A stretch of DNA of 64,000 nt from Vreelandella rituensis (GCF_003336665.1 NZ_QPIJ01000001.1:124001-188000), one strand, 5' to 3'; numbered from the stretch's first letter, positions 26,322 through 35,762 are shown. Program-made: numbers and translations. The notes: a model not told the origin generated them from the sequence alone.

Positions 26322-27011
26322 ATGAATATGATCCGCGGATGGGCTGGTGCGGCCGCCGTCGCGCTAGTGATGGGCGGTGGCCTGACAGGGTGTGCCGTCA
26401 ATGAAATCGAACCGGACGGGATAAAGGTTCACCCAGGCTACAGTGCTTCGGGTGCTGCCTGGCGATACCGGCAAGCCGAGGGTGCGGAACCCATTCTTGT
26501 TGGAGCGTCGGCAAGTTTTCAAGATGACGTTGCGGTTCTTCGCGATATCTGGGGGGGTCTCCCGGGTCGCGGTGCGACGGTCTCTGTCGAGAAGGACAGC
26601 GTGTCCGAGGTGTTGCTGATCACGCTGGACCGCAGCGCTCTGGCCACCGACAACCCCTTTCGTGGTGGGCTTCACAGCTGGTGGTACGACGAGATCTATT
26701 TTCGGCTGATCGAGACCGTCGAGATGACTGCCAAGGGGGGTGATCTCCCTTACCGGCACTCGATTCATCTGGCTGCTCGCACCGTGGACCGTTCTCTGCT
26801 TTATGACGCTCCCGCCAGGGCTCAGGTAAGGCTTCGCAGCCTCGCCACCTGGCTTATGGAAGACGGCCTGGATCCGCGCATGATCACGGCACAGGTGATG
26901 GAATCAGAAAAAGGCCCCAAGGGGGCTTGGGAGCTTGCCATTGCGCTGCGCCCCTATCAGTACGGGAAAGAGCTGGCCGCGGAAACCTTCTTGCCGCCAT
27001 GGCTCTACTAG
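26322..27011 (+). CDS. lipoprotein of unknown function
   Basis: A 229-residue lipoprotein; ATG 26322 follows AAGGGAA. The signal peptide ends in lipobox GLTGC with Cys24. The mature part is a mixed alpha/beta domain with several Trp residues. It opens a block of exported proteins that ends with DotM, so a role in the outer-membrane part of the transfer apparatus is likely. It does not resemble DotC or DotD closely enough to name. Confidence 0.75.
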   Translation: MNMIRGWAGAAAVALVMGGGLTGCAVNEIEPDGIKVHPGYSASGAAWRYRQAEGAEPILVGASASFQDDVAVLRDIWGGLPGRGATVSVEKDSVSEVLLITLDRSALATDNPFRGGLHSWWYDEIYFRLIETVEMTAKGGDLPYRHSIHLAARTVDRSLLYDAPARAQVRLRSLATWLMEDGLDPRMITAQVMESEKGPKGAWELAIALRPYQYGKELAAETFLPPWLY

Positions 27012-27041
27012 CCGGCGTTACCAACCCATGGAGAACCAGAC

Positions 27042-27974
27042 ATGAAACTTCCCAAGCCTGCCAGTAGCGAGCCCTTGCGCGACGACTCGGAATCAAAGGG
27101 GTGGCTGATGTCCACCGGCAGCGCCTTCAAAGGTGGCATTGTCGGCGGCGTGGCGGCCTTTGCGTTATCGGCCCTGCTGTTTACCCAAAAGCCGGCCGAG
27201 GCCAGTGCCACGGTGCTGCTGCCATCTCTTGGCACGATTATCACGACGGTTACCTCGCTTTACGATCTGTATGTGACCTACAAGCAGTTGTGGGAAACCT
27301 TGAAGTCAGAGGGCATCGACCAGGACAAGCTGATTGCCGCCCTTGCCGAGCATCATGAAGTCTTCGCTATCATGCATCAGGCAAACCAAGATTATGCCGC
27401 CTACCACGCGGAAGGCGGCGATGGCATGGAGGTGGCTGCCAGAGCGCTGCTTGGGGACGTGATGGACGATGACGGCAATATCGATCCGGTTAAGGCGGCT
27501 GAATATCTGTTGCCGCCGGCGCTTGAGGCCAGCGGGGTGATGAGCGCAGACGAGATGAATGTGATCCGTGATCACGCCTTGATGATTACCCAGGATAAAC
27601 CGTTGATGCAGGCCCTTGAAGGTGATCGGGACGATATCAAGGGCGTCCTTTACGAGTACGGTCGGATGGCTATCCTCCAGAACCGTTTTCTTGCTCAGGA
27701 TGCCATCACCCAGTACCCCATGAATGGTCCCAGGATCGCCGGTTATCGGAAATACGTCGAGGAAGTCCAGGTGGCGACAAGAGATGCCGATTTGACCCCG
27801 GGCAAGGCACTCGCCAACCAGCTTGCGGTGATGTCGGACGTAGCGATCCCGGTGATTCTCGATAGCCTGGAGTCGGATCTGCGGCGAGAGCGGTTGCTCG
27901 GCGCTCAATTGGCGAGCCTCGCCAATTATTACTACGAAAAGGAAGGGATGCGACTCGCAGGTCGCGGCCAATGA
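27042..27974 (+). CDS. exported protein, first of three related proteins
   Basis: A 310-residue protein with an N-terminal hydrophobic segment (about 28-52) ending in EASA, consistent with a signal peptide or anchor. The rest is helical and acidic. The C-terminus carries LESDLRRERLLGAQL, a motif repeated in the next two proteins. ATG follows GGAG. Its length and helical nature recall VirB5/TrbJ-like minor pilins, but that is only a suggestion. Co-transcribed towards DotM. Confidence 0.7.
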   Translation: MKLPKPASSEPLRDDSESKGWLMSTGSAFKGGIVGGVAAFALSALLFTQKPAEASATVLLPSLGTIITTVTSLYDLYVTYKQLWETLKSEGIDQDKLIAALAEHHEVFAIMHQANQDYAAYHAEGGDGMEVAARALLGDVMDDDGNIDPVKAAEYLLPPALEASGVMSADEMNVIRDHALMITQDKPLMQALEGDRDDIKGVLYEYGRMAILQNRFLAQDAITQYPMNGPRIAGYRKYVEEVQVATRDADLTPGKALANQLAVMSDVAIPVILDSLESDLRRERLLGAQLASLANYYYEKEGMRLAGRGQ

Positions 27975-27987
27975 TTCGGGGGTCTGT

Positions 27988-28968
27988 ATGAACCGCACAC
28001 CCTTTGCACGATGGGGTAGCCGATTGGCGGGGTTTGTTGTTGCCGCCGCGATAGCCCTCCCGCTTACCGTGTCCAAGGTGGATGACGCCCAAGCGGCTGG
28101 CCCCGTGTGTTTCACGGTTAACGGCAAATGCTTTTGCGTGGATTTCTTCGTCACCGAAATCACGGATATGGCCTGGGGCAAGTTTCAGACGCTCAGCGCT
28201 GAATTTCTTGAAGACTTCCTGAATGAGCAACTGGATACCCAGTTGGTGCAGCTGCTCGGCGACATTCTCACGCCCGGAGACCTGCTCGCCTGGCGCGAAT
28301 ATGGCCTGTTGGTGCGTGAATACCTCAATGACTACGCCGTCGAAGAAATGGGTATCCCGCCCGAGGTGGTGGCCACCGCATCCAGCATGCTCGAAGAGCG
28401 CCCCGAAGTGCTTGCCTATCTGGCTGAGCATGAGGGCGATGATGCGGACAACAAGGTGCTTCCCATGATGCGGGCAATCGCCTACGGCCTCGCGGCGCCG
28501 GAGAGCATGATGCCGTACACCCCTGGCACCCTGAATGAAGCCAATCGGGAAGTGCCCGTCGAAGACATGGTGCTTGCCAAGTCCTGGGCCGACCGCATGA
28601 TTCTGGTGCCGCCCCTTCCGGAAACCATTGATGCCGATAAGGTCCCCGATCTCAGCATCGATGAAATTGATCGCGCCTATCTGGAAACCCGCATGCATGT
28701 GGCCGGGAAGATCGCCCAGGATGGCATGCTGGCGCCCATGGTGTATGAAGCCAGTGCGCAAGGGTTGCGTGAGCAGGCGGGTCAGCTGATCTCCATCTCG
28801 AACGCCACCAGCAAATCCGTGGCCGATGCCCAGAGTGGCGTGGTGCTCAGTGAAGCCCTGATGGCGCATAGCCTGATCGAGCGACTGGAGAGCAACTTGC
28901 GCCAAGAGCGGTTGCTGGGTGCCTTGGTGGCCTTTAAGCAAGAGGAAGTCATGGAGTCTGCGCGCTGA
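27988..28968 (+). CDS. exported protein, second of three related proteins
   Basis: A 326-residue protein with a signal peptide (about 1-35, cut after AQA). Three Cys residues close to the mature N-terminus (CFTVNGKCFC) could form disulphides. The C-terminus has LESNLRQERLLGAL, as in the preceding protein. It begins 13 bases after its neighbour and overlaps the next gene at ATGA. Confidence 0.75.
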   Translation: MNRTPFARWGSRLAGFVVAAAIALPLTVSKVDDAQAAGPVCFTVNGKCFCVDFFVTEITDMAWGKFQTLSAEFLEDFLNEQLDTQLVQLLGDILTPGDLLAWREYGLLVREYLNDYAVEEMGIPPEVVATASSMLEERPEVLAYLAEHEGDDADNKVLPMMRAIAYGLAAPESMMPYTPGTLNEANREVPVEDMVLAKSWADRMILVPPLPETIDADKVPDLSIDEIDRAYLETRMHVAGKIAQDGMLAPMVYEASAQGLREQAGQLISISNATSKSVADAQSGVVLSEALMAHSLIERLESNLRQERLLGALVAFKQEEVMESAR

Positions 28969-30059
28969 TGACCACGGAGCGAACAAAACCCAAGACATTG
29001 ATCAAGGATGCCGCCATTGGCGGGCTGTTGGCCGTTACGCTGATTGCCGGCAGCGGGGTGGCGATTAGCGCCTACGAGAGCTGCACCCAGATCGATGCGG
29101 CCACCAAGCTGGTGTCCTATTACAACCGGATTCAGGAAATCAAACGTCAAATCGACGCCATGGAGATGTGGGTCAATGAAACGAAAACGGAAATCACCAG
29201 CCGCATCTCCAATACCAAAGATCGCCTGGAAAACCTGAAGGAGACGCTGAGGGAGGGATTAGATCCCAAGCAGCTGGCGCGAGAGCTGGCGGGCGAGGCC
29301 ATCCAAAGTCTCACCGACGAGGCGTTTGACGGGCAATCCCCGTGCGATGCTCTCATTAAGGGCGTGGGTCCCAGCGTGGAGCTGGCAGATATGGCCCTGA
29401 GTGAATGCGAAGACGCCTTGGCCAAGTATGCGGTGGTCCTTGATCCGGCATCCGGTGGCGATATCGCTCCCAGTGCCATGATTTCCCTCAACAGCATGAT
29501 AAAAACCGCAGAGGGTGTGTGGCCGATGGCTGACCTTATGCGCGACGACCTTGCCTGGGTTACCCAGAAAGGCGAAGAAGCTCTTGAGTTTGGCGCGGGG
29601 TGGAGCCTTGAGGGTGATGGCCATCAGGACGCGACCCAGCAAGAGGTGATGAATGCCATTGCGCATGAAATGCGCCTTGGCAACATCCTGGTTGGACGCG
29701 GCGCCACCAACATTCGACAGAGCAGTAGTCGTGAGACCACCCATAAGATCATGGCCGTCGTCGAGCGCAATGCTCAGGCCGCCGCTAATGCCTATGTCGT
29801 GGAAGCCGTCGCCCGTGAGGCCTCGGCAAAACCCCGAATCGCGCTGCTGCGCGAGCAGCTCAACAGCATCAATATCGACAACCTTGATCAGATGACGGAA
29901 GGGCAGCGCTACGCCACGCGTCTTGAAGCTCAGACGACAATGCAGGAGGTTCAGGCAATGCTCAACGCCTCCCGCATGCGTCAAGACCAGCTTTTAGGGG
30001 TTTTGCATACCCTTGAGACCAACCGGACGGAAGAGATGCTTACGAGGGGTGGCCTGTGA
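28968..30059 (+). CDS. exported coiled-coil protein, third of three related proteins
   Basis: A 363-residue protein: N-terminal hydrophobic segment (about 15-35), a coiled coil (about 50-105), two Cys further on, and a C-terminal helix ending ASRMRQDQLLGVL, a diverged form of the motif in the two upstream proteins. It is coupled by overlap to both neighbours and leads directly into dotM. A periplasmic or surface part of the transfer apparatus is likely. Confidence 0.75.
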   Translation: MTTERTKPKTLIKDAAIGGLLAVTLIAGSGVAISAYESCTQIDAATKLVSYYNRIQEIKRQIDAMEMWVNETKTEITSRISNTKDRLENLKETLREGLDPKQLARELAGEAIQSLTDEAFDGQSPCDALIKGVGPSVELADMALSECEDALAKYAVVLDPASGGDIAPSAMISLNSMIKTAEGVWPMADLMRDDLAWVTQKGEEALEFGAGWSLEGDGHQDATQQEVMNAIAHEMRLGNILVGRGATNIRQSSSRETTHKIMAVVERNAQAAANAYVVEAVAREASAKPRIALLREQLNSINIDNLDQMTEGQRYATRLEAQTTMQEVQAMLNASRMRQDQLLGVLHTLETNRTEEMLTRGGL

Positions 30060-31120
30060 AAGAAGAAGATATCTTAGCGGCGGTGGCTTTTTTCACGGCG
30101 GTCTTTGGGCTAGGGGTCTGGTTCTACCAGGACGAAATCAAGGGTCTCTGGTACTCGATGGACGTGGCGATGCTGTCAGCGCTGCAATATCTGCCGCTCC
30201 TGGACGACTACTACGCCCAGAAGCTCTCGGACTATAAAAGCATCGAGCCCGAATGGCCTAGCTACTGGCAATACCTGGTGGCGGGTCAGTCGGTATGGCG
30301 CCCTGCGGTGATGGTGCTGTTTATTCCGCTTTGCATCCAGTGGGCGCGGAAGGCCAAGAAGGTGCGCAACCAGCAGGGCTTTGATGAAATCAACAAGGCC
30401 TATATCGACAAGCACTATCGCACCCTGAGCCCGAGTCCCGCGACGCGCCAGCAATGGACGGTGCGTCAATGGTTTCATCATTACGAACTCAATAAGTACG
30501 TCTGGGGGAGTGATCTGTGGAATGAGCGGATCCACAAGGCGTTCGCCTTTCAGTTAGGGCCGCCCTCCAATAGCGCTGAAAGCCGAAAGCTTCTGGCGGA
30601 GTTCGCCGAAATCATCAAGAAAGAGCTGGTGGTAAGTTTCGGGAAAGATCGTAAGGAATATGTCGAGCGCTTCAAGCCCGATGAAGTGGTGGAAACGGCC
30701 ATCAAGTGCCATGCCTTTCGCACGACCGCCATGGTGCGCATCCTTGCGGCAGCGCGTGACGACTACGGTGTTGTATCGCCCTATGCCATCCGCAATCGCC
30801 TTTTCGAGTCGCCTGACCTGATACCTGTGTGGTTTTCGCTCAACGGTCTTGGGCGCCAGACCACCCATATCGAAAGTCTGGGCGCCTTGTCACATTTCTA
30901 TGTGGAGGTGGCCTTTGGCGAAGCCCAGCATGAGCCCTATTTTCGGAACGCTATCAAAGGACTTGGGCAGTACCGCGAGCACCTTATTCACCAGCTCAAG
31001 ATTGAGGATCTCGATGAAAGCAGCAAGCATCAGGTTCCGGTGGAAGCCAACGGCCCGGACGAACCGCGTTTCGATTACTCCTTGACCGAGGAAGAAGACG
31101 AAGGAGTGGTGGCGAGATAA
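30056..31120 (+). CDS. dotM: DotM/IcmP (TrbA)-type coupling-complex protein
   Basis: Inner-membrane partner of DotL in the substrate-receiving complex. It has 354 residues: two N-terminal helices (about 8-25 and 78-98), then a cytoplasmic domain with the family's conserved core from about 222 to 290: FRTTAMVRILAAAR, a hydrophobic stretch with RLFES and PVWFSLNGLGRQ, and ESLGALSHFYVE. GTG 30056 follows GAGGGG and overlaps the preceding stop (GTGA). It is distant from dotL, so the coupling complex is encoded in two units. Promoter P6 begins four bases after its stop. Confidence 0.85.
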   Translation: MKEEDILAAVAFFTAVFGLGVWFYQDEIKGLWYSMDVAMLSALQYLPLLDDYYAQKLSDYKSIEPEWPSYWQYLVAGQSVWRPAVMVLFIPLCIQWARKAKKVRNQQGFDEINKAYIDKHYRTLSPSPATRQQWTVRQWFHHYELNKYVWGSDLWNERIHKAFAFQLGPPSNSAESRKLLAEFAEIIKKELVVSFGKDRKEYVERFKPDEVVETAIKCHAFRTTAMVRILAAARDDYGVVSPYAIRNRLFESPDLIPVWFSLNGLGRQTTHIESLGALSHFYVEVAFGEAQHEPYFRNAIKGLGQYREHLIHQLKIEDLDESSKHQVPVEANGPDEPRFDYSLTEEEDEGVVAR

Positions 31121-31124
31121 AACA

Positions 31125-31158
31125 TTTTCGCCGACAACGGTGCCTTGGACCCCTATAT
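31125..31158 (+). promoter_or_regulatory. plasmid promoter element P6
   Basis: TTTTCGCCG, 14 bp, GACCCCTATAT, 36 bp before the start at 31195. The only copy with a 14-bp spacer. Confidence 0.75.
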
Positions 31159-31194
31159 GGAACTTAGGTACTTAATCGAGAGAGGGGATTGCTC

Positions 31195-32019
31195 ATGACA
31201 CAAGATATTCATGCCTGGCACCTGGACCGTTTGCACAGTTTGATGGATCAATGGCGCATGGAGGACGGGACCGAAGGGTTGACGCGGGAGTCGGCCGAGG
31301 CGCTCATTGAGGAAACGGCGGACAATGGCCGGCTTATGGGCCAAATTTCACGGCTCCAGGGCGGCTTGTCCAAAATGCGCGACACACTGCTCAAGATCAT
31401 TGAGAAGCCCGCCCTGCAGGTGGCGGCGATTCCCGTGGTGGCCGCCGCGGCGTATGTGATCGCGGATGTCACCATGGTCGAGGGTGATCTTGAATACATG
31501 CGTGATATGGCGGCAATCACCCAAGCCGAATTTGCCGAGCGGATACAGGCGAACGGTATTGCCAAGGAAAAGGTGCGAGAGGTTGTCGGGGGCCTCATGG
31601 GCCTTGCGGCGGGATCGGCCCTGGCACTGAACGCCGATCGCGTGCTGGCGCTTGCGACAGGCTTGCGCGGCCATCATTCTCGACTCGAGAATGGCGTCGA
31701 GGGAGACAGTAACAGGCTTTACGCTCGCCTGACCGATTCTGAGCGTGAGGCACTCTCTGGTGTAATAAGGTCCTTTAGCGCGCTTGACCTGGGGCCTCGC
31801 ACGCAGGAGCGGGAAGCGTTAATCAGCAAGTTGCTGGAGAACGTCGGCGAGGCCGAGCAACAGGTGTCGCTGGGGGATGGTCCTGCCAACCTCATCGAGA
31901 CGCGCTTGGGTCAGTTTCAGGAGCGACTGGATAAAATCCAAGCCTACAGCCAAAAGCATGACAAGGAGCCCGGGGTTCAGCAAAATACCCGAGGGTTCGC
32001 GCCTGGCGCCCCGGCATAA
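31195..32019 (+). CDS. unknown protein with central hydrophobic segments
   Basis: A 274-residue protein; ATG 31195 follows GAGGGG by seven bases. It has a helical N-terminus, two moderately hydrophobic Ala-rich segments (about 75-95 and 130-150) and a helical, charged C-terminal half. It could be membrane-inserted. P6 gives it its own promoter, and the next small gene follows 17 bases later. No family recognised. Confidence 0.75.
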   Translation: MTQDIHAWHLDRLHSLMDQWRMEDGTEGLTRESAEALIEETADNGRLMGQISRLQGGLSKMRDTLLKIIEKPALQVAAIPVVAAAAYVIADVTMVEGDLEYMRDMAAITQAEFAERIQANGIAKEKVREVVGGLMGLAAGSALALNADRVLALATGLRGHHSRLENGVEGDSNRLYARLTDSEREALSGVIRSFSALDLGPRTQEREALISKLLENVGEAEQQVSLGDGPANLIETRLGQFQERLDKIQAYSQKHDKEPGVQQNTRGFAPGAPA

Positions 32020-32036
32020 AGCACAAGGAGAGAGTA

Positions 32037-32381
32037 ATGCAACTACCCGCAAGCCAGTTAGTCATCGAATACGGCGGTAAGCTTCAAGCGTGTGAGCGCC
32101 AGGTCAACCGGGCGCTGGAATATATCCAGCAGCAAGAGCAGGGCGTTGAAAAGCGGGTGGGGTCGAAAGCGCAAGAAGCCAGCGTTGCCATTGCTGAGCT
32201 GCGGGCGCGGTATAACTTACTCATGGCGGCGCATGCCAGCGCCTTGCTCCCTATCCTCAACGGCACCCAGTCCCCCGATCTGCCTGGCGAAACGCTGATG
32301 TTGAATGCGGAGCAGGCGTGGGTCATTAACGGGATTGATGACCTTTATGACCGGCTGAAAGCAACATTGAACGCAGCTTAG
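32037..32381 (+). CDS. small helical protein of unknown function
   Basis: A 114-residue helical protein behind AAGGAGA. It shares the P6 transcript with the preceding gene. No recognisable motif. Confidence 0.65.
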   Translation: MQLPASQLVIEYGGKLQACERQVNRALEYIQQQEQGVEKRVGSKAQEASVAIAELRARYNLLMAAHASALLPILNGTQSPDLPGETLMLNAEQAWVINGIDDLYDRLKATLNAA

Positions 32382-32641
32382 CGCAGAGGCGAATAGCCCG
32401 GATTATCCGCGGTTTTTTATCTGTTAACGCGCAAAGCCGTTGAGGCCAAGCCAGTGGGTGAGAAATAAGGCTCTTTGGGCCTTGCCAGTCTCACCCCTGC
32501 TGTTACAATGCTGACGTCTTCTTGACCTACCGCTGGGCAGCCGGAAAGTTACGCTTGTGGAGACGATATTGTGGCGATAACCAAGCCATTCCTTCGGGGA
32601 ATCGTCTATGAAGCAAGAATCCGCTCCTTTGGAGCGGAGTG
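32382..32641. other. hairpin-rich non-coding interval between convergent genes
   Basis: No convincing gene. I see three stem-loops: GGGTGAGA/TCTCACCC (about 32456-32499) enclosing AAGGC/GCCTT; ATTCC/GGGAAT with a TTCG loop inside GACGAT/ATCGTC (about 32553-32608); and TCCGCTCC/GGAGCGGA (about 32622-32638) next to the stop of the leftward gene. The last is probably a terminator. The rest could be a small structured RNA or simply transcript ends. Confidence 0.45.
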
Positions 32642-33886
32642 TCAATCGCTGAGGCAGTCAAGCGCCGCTATCTCCTGCGGTTTAAGATGGCGAAACTGCC
32701 CGCTTTGTGACTCGAACAGCCCCAGGTAGCTTCGATCCAGTTCCTCCGATTTCATCACCTCTTCATTGTCTTCTTCGATACCCCTGCGCTCACGGTCGTC
32801 GTCCAATAGAGGGCTGAGCATATCAAGACTCGCAAGCGTGGCCTGAGTCCCATGCAGCAAGCGCCGGGGAGTGTGACCCAGTGCCGGTGCGTCCCAATAG
32901 ACCCATAGCGAAGGCCCAAAGCCGTTCTGGCGGGCATCCCCTTGCTGCCACAGCTGGACGGCAAATCGCTCCAGGGAGCGCTGTATCTCTGCCCGTTTCT
33001 CCTGAAGGTCAGGCGCACTCAAATCGACATACCAGTGGTTACGCTGGCGCAGCCCATTGGCCATTCCCATGACGTGCAAGCTTGCCGCCACGTTTGCGGC
33101 CTTTTCATCTGGAATAACCCAGGTGCCCCCTTGCTTGATACACCGCTGTAACTCCGCAAGAAAGAAAAACTCAGGGGGTGGTGCCGCGGCTATTTCGGCG
33201 GCCAGGAGGGTGATCTTTTGGGCGTGTTGCTGCCAGTCACGAAACAGTTGCTGGCTTTTCTGGTTGAGGCGTCGCTGCTCAGGATTCCAGTTGTCCTTGT
33301 CATATAAGGTTACCCGCTGGGCGACCGAAGGCAGGCTGTCGAGCGCGGCGAACGAGAAGGACGGGTGCATCATCAGCGCCTTGAGCGCAGCCCCAGCGGC
33401 ACGCTCGCCCCCCATAGGATGCGTCAGTATCCTGATAAGGTTTTCGGGCTTGAGCTGATCTTCTACCCACTCAGGGAACAAAGGCAACGGGATCGGCTTC
33501 GGTGCGTCCATGCCCAGCATTTCCAGCAACAGCAGATCATGTTGGTGGTCGATCAGTTCGGTTTCGCCATGCAGCATGCGCAGCAGCATGGCGTAGGTGC
33601 CCGGCGACAGCGTGAGACCATCAAGCACTTTCTCGGGGATCAACGGCATGGCGTCGGGGAAGTGTCGCTGCTGCGTGGTTGGGTCGAGCCCGATGAGAAA
33701 GACCGCATCGCCGTTGGTGTGCCGGCTGCAATACTGCTGAGAGGCGCGTAGCAATGCCGCCAGCGCGTTCGGCATGTTGGCTTTATCGGCATGCTGGAGC
33801 GCAAAGCAGCCACCTGGCATAAGCGGAAGGTCACCCAGGGGGTTGGACTCAGGCTGGCGCTTTAGGCGCTTAATGAAGGCGTTCAT
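32642..33886 (-). CDS. unknown protein, partner of DUF559-like nuclease
   Basis: A 414-residue soluble protein of unknown function, translationally coupled (four-base overlap) to the upstream nuclease-like gene. Long amphipathic helices dominate; there is one Cys-containing stretch near 255 (LQRCIKQGG) and no membrane segment. Coupling suggests the pair acts together. Confidence 0.7.
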   Translation of the reverse strand: MNAFIKRLKRQPESNPLGDLPLMPGGCFALQHADKANMPNALAALLRASQQYCSRHTNGDAVFLIGLDPTTQQRHFPDAMPLIPEKVLDGLTLSPGTYAMLLRMLHGETELIDHQHDLLLLEMLGMDAPKPIPLPLFPEWVEDQLKPENLIRILTHPMGGERAAGAALKALMMHPSFSFAALDSLPSVAQRVTLYDKDNWNPEQRRLNQKSQQLFRDWQQHAQKITLLAAEIAAAPPPEFFFLAELQRCIKQGGTWVIPDEKAANVAASLHVMGMANGLRQRNHWYVDLSAPDLQEKRAEIQRSLERFAVQLWQQGDARQNGFGPSLWVYWDAPALGHTPRRLLHGTQATLASLDMLSPLLDDDRERRGIEEDNEEVMKSEELDRSYLGLFESQSGQFRHLKPQEIAALDCLSD

Positions 33887-34509
33887 AAGAGTCGGTTATC
33901 CATACGGTGTGTGCGGGAATGTCGTGTGAACCAGCCCTCAGGGGCAGGGTGGTGATACAGGGTCCATGGCAGGGGAGGCAGGCCCGACCTTGTGATTTCC
34001 TTCCAGCGAGACAACCACCACGTTGGGGCATTTTGCAGCCGCTCGCGCAGCAGCTGAGCTTCCAGTCGCTGGGCCATATAGGCGATCCGCGACAGCACCA
34101 GATTGATGTCCTTTTCTATCAAACCGGCAGGCACGCGAATGAACTTCCACCCGTGCTTATCAAGCAGGAAATCCTTTTCCCGGTCTCGATAGAAGCCTTC
34201 CTTGCTGAGACCGTGATGGCGAAAGCCATCCACCTCGATGCCAAGTTTATGCAAAGGCGACAGATGAAGGCCGATATCCAGGCTGAATTTTCTTCCCGGC
34301 ACAGGATCTTTCACCTCCCAGACCCAGCTGAAGCGAGCCGTCTCCGGCACGATGCGCAGGGTCTGGAAGAGCGTTCGTTGCGGTGGACTTCTCTCGGCGG
34401 ATGTTCCCAGATGGCCAAGCGCTCCTTTCGGTTTTGGCTTTGCCGGTGCGGGCGCTTTGGAATGGATGCCAAGCTTTTTGGCTTCATGTAATGAAAGGCG
34501 TAGGGACAT
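33883..34509 (-). CDS. DUF559-like (Vsr-fold) endonuclease-like protein
   Basis: A 208-residue protein whose middle (about 85-140) fits the DUF559/Vsr nuclease fold: FSLDIGLHL, IEVDGFRHH with Glu-Val-Asp, then YRDREKDFLLDKHGWKFIRV. The charged residues and the WKFIRV strand are the family's hallmarks. The N-terminal 45 residues are Lys/Pro-rich, perhaps for DNA contact. It is first gene of a two-gene leftward operon. Cleavage activity is a prediction; defence and DNA repair are both possible roles. Confidence 0.65.
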   Translation of the reverse strand: MSLRLSLHEAKKLGIHSKAPAPAKPKPKGALGHLGTSAERSPPQRTLFQTLRIVPETARFSWVWEVKDPVPGRKFSLDIGLHLSPLHKLGIEVDGFRHHGLSKEGFYRDREKDFLLDKHGWKFIRVPAGLIEKDINLVLSRIAYMAQRLEAQLLRERLQNAPTWWLSRWKEITRSGLPPLPWTLYHHPAPEGWFTRHSRTHRMDNRLL

Positions 34510-34602
34510 AGGGCGTTCACCGTTACAGGGATACTAAATGGTATCATGGTGTGGCAAATAGAATGGTGCTTCGCCACCTTCCGTATCACTGGAGAGTTCC
34601 CT

Positions 34603-35724
34603 ATGACCCAAATGGAAAGTTTCACTGCAGCGTCACCCGGTTTCCCTCAGCGGGGGATTGATGACTTGATCCAGGCTCTTACCTCAGCGCAATCACGCAT
34701 GGCGACGTTGCTTGAGACGGCTCAGGAGGAAAATAATCGTATTTTGGATCTGATGACGACACTGAAGCAGGACCCGGATCTCGAGAACGAGGTTATCAAG
34801 GGGCACTTGGTGGCGATGCTGAGTGGGTATTTGAAAACCCTCGATGGTTCGGAGCTTGTCGTCACCCAAACAACGGAGTACCAGTCGCCGGAGGCCGAGG
34901 AGGCGTCCGACCATGTAAGTGATGAGCGCTCGGTGGTGCCTGATGACAGCGATGAAGCTGTCGATGAAACCGCAGCGGCTGCAGAGAGCGATGAAGCTGG
35001 GGAAGAGGCCGAAGCTGTCGAAAGTAGCGAGGACGCTGGTGCGACAGCAGGCTCGGGTACGACTCCGGCGATGGAAAAGCAGGACTATCGACAGGGTTCG
35101 GCCTCTTGGTCGACCATGCCGGATGATGTGGATGAATTGCTGAGCGGCGTGGATGACGACGTAATGGGCGTTGGGTACAGTGCCCCGCCAGCAGCCTCCC
35201 AGGCCGCAGAGGACGAAACTCACCAGCAGGCCGATTCCGAGGCTGGCCAGGGGCAGGATCAGGCAGACCCGGCTCAACAGATTCCTAAGCCGTTTGCAGA
35301 GGTGGGCACTCAGGCTGCCCGCGCACCGGAAACAGACGAAGTGGATGACGCTGACGTCGCCGCAGAAGGCGACGTTGCAGAGGAAGCCGAGGAAGCCGAG
35401 GAAGCCGAGGAAGCCGCTGATGCAGCCGATGAAGCAGACGTCGAGCAAGCAGGTCACGACGACTACGATCTCGCACAAGACAGCGAAACGGCCGTGTCTG
35501 GTGAGGCCGTAGACCAGACCTCAATGCAAGGCGACACGACGGCCAGCAAGGAAAATGACGTTGCTGGGTATCAGGCAGGAGCGGCGGTGGAAGCAACCAT
35601 GGCGCCAGCGCCAGCCGCTGACTTGCAGGAATCGCCCCAGGGCAATGAGTCTCCAGCGCAGGAACTAAAGCAAAAGCGGGCGGTGGTCAACTTGCTGCTA
35701 AACATCAAAAAGAAAAAGAAGTAA
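34603..35724 (+). CDS. very acidic Ala/Glu-rich protein
   Basis: A 373-residue protein; ATG 34603 follows GGAGAG by six bases. The first 90 residues form a helical head; about 100-345 are low-complexity Glu/Ala/Asp with a (EEA)n run; the C-terminus is a short basic patch ending in five Lys. An extended -10-like TGGTATCAT (34539-34547) lies upstream, so it is not in the P-element set. An acidic mimic of DNA or a chaperone-like scaffold are possibilities. A clean terminator follows. Confidence 0.7.
   Translation: MTQMESFTAASPGFPQRGIDDLIQALTSAQSRMATLLETAQEENNRILDLMTTLKQDPDLENEVIKGHLVAMLSGYLKTLDGSELVVTQTTEYQSPEAEEASDHVSDERSVVPDDSDEAVDETAAAAESDEAGEEAEAVESSEDAGATAGSGTTPAMEKQDYRQGSASWSTMPDDVDELLSGVDDDVMGVGYSAPPAASQAAEDETHQQADSEAGQGQDQADPAQQIPKPFAEVGTQAARAPETDEVDDADVAAEGDVAEEAEEAEEAEEAADAADEADVEQAGHDDYDLAQDSETAVSGEAVDQTSMQGDTTASKENDVAGYQAGAAVEATMAPAPAADLQESPQGNESPAQELKQKRAVVNLLLNIKKKKK
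35380..35415. repeat. four tandem 9-bp repeats
   Basis: Four perfect copies of GAGGAAGCC encode Glu-Glu-Ala units in the acidic protein. Confidence 0.9.
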
Positions 35725-35762
35725 CAGTTTCTTTACGTTGTTGACTTAGCTCTTCCAAGCCC

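Noticed and set aside
27706..28998. A 430-codon minus-strand frame
   Set aside because: It lies across two plus-strand genes with signal peptides, ribosome sites and overlaps. No protein-like features were seen.
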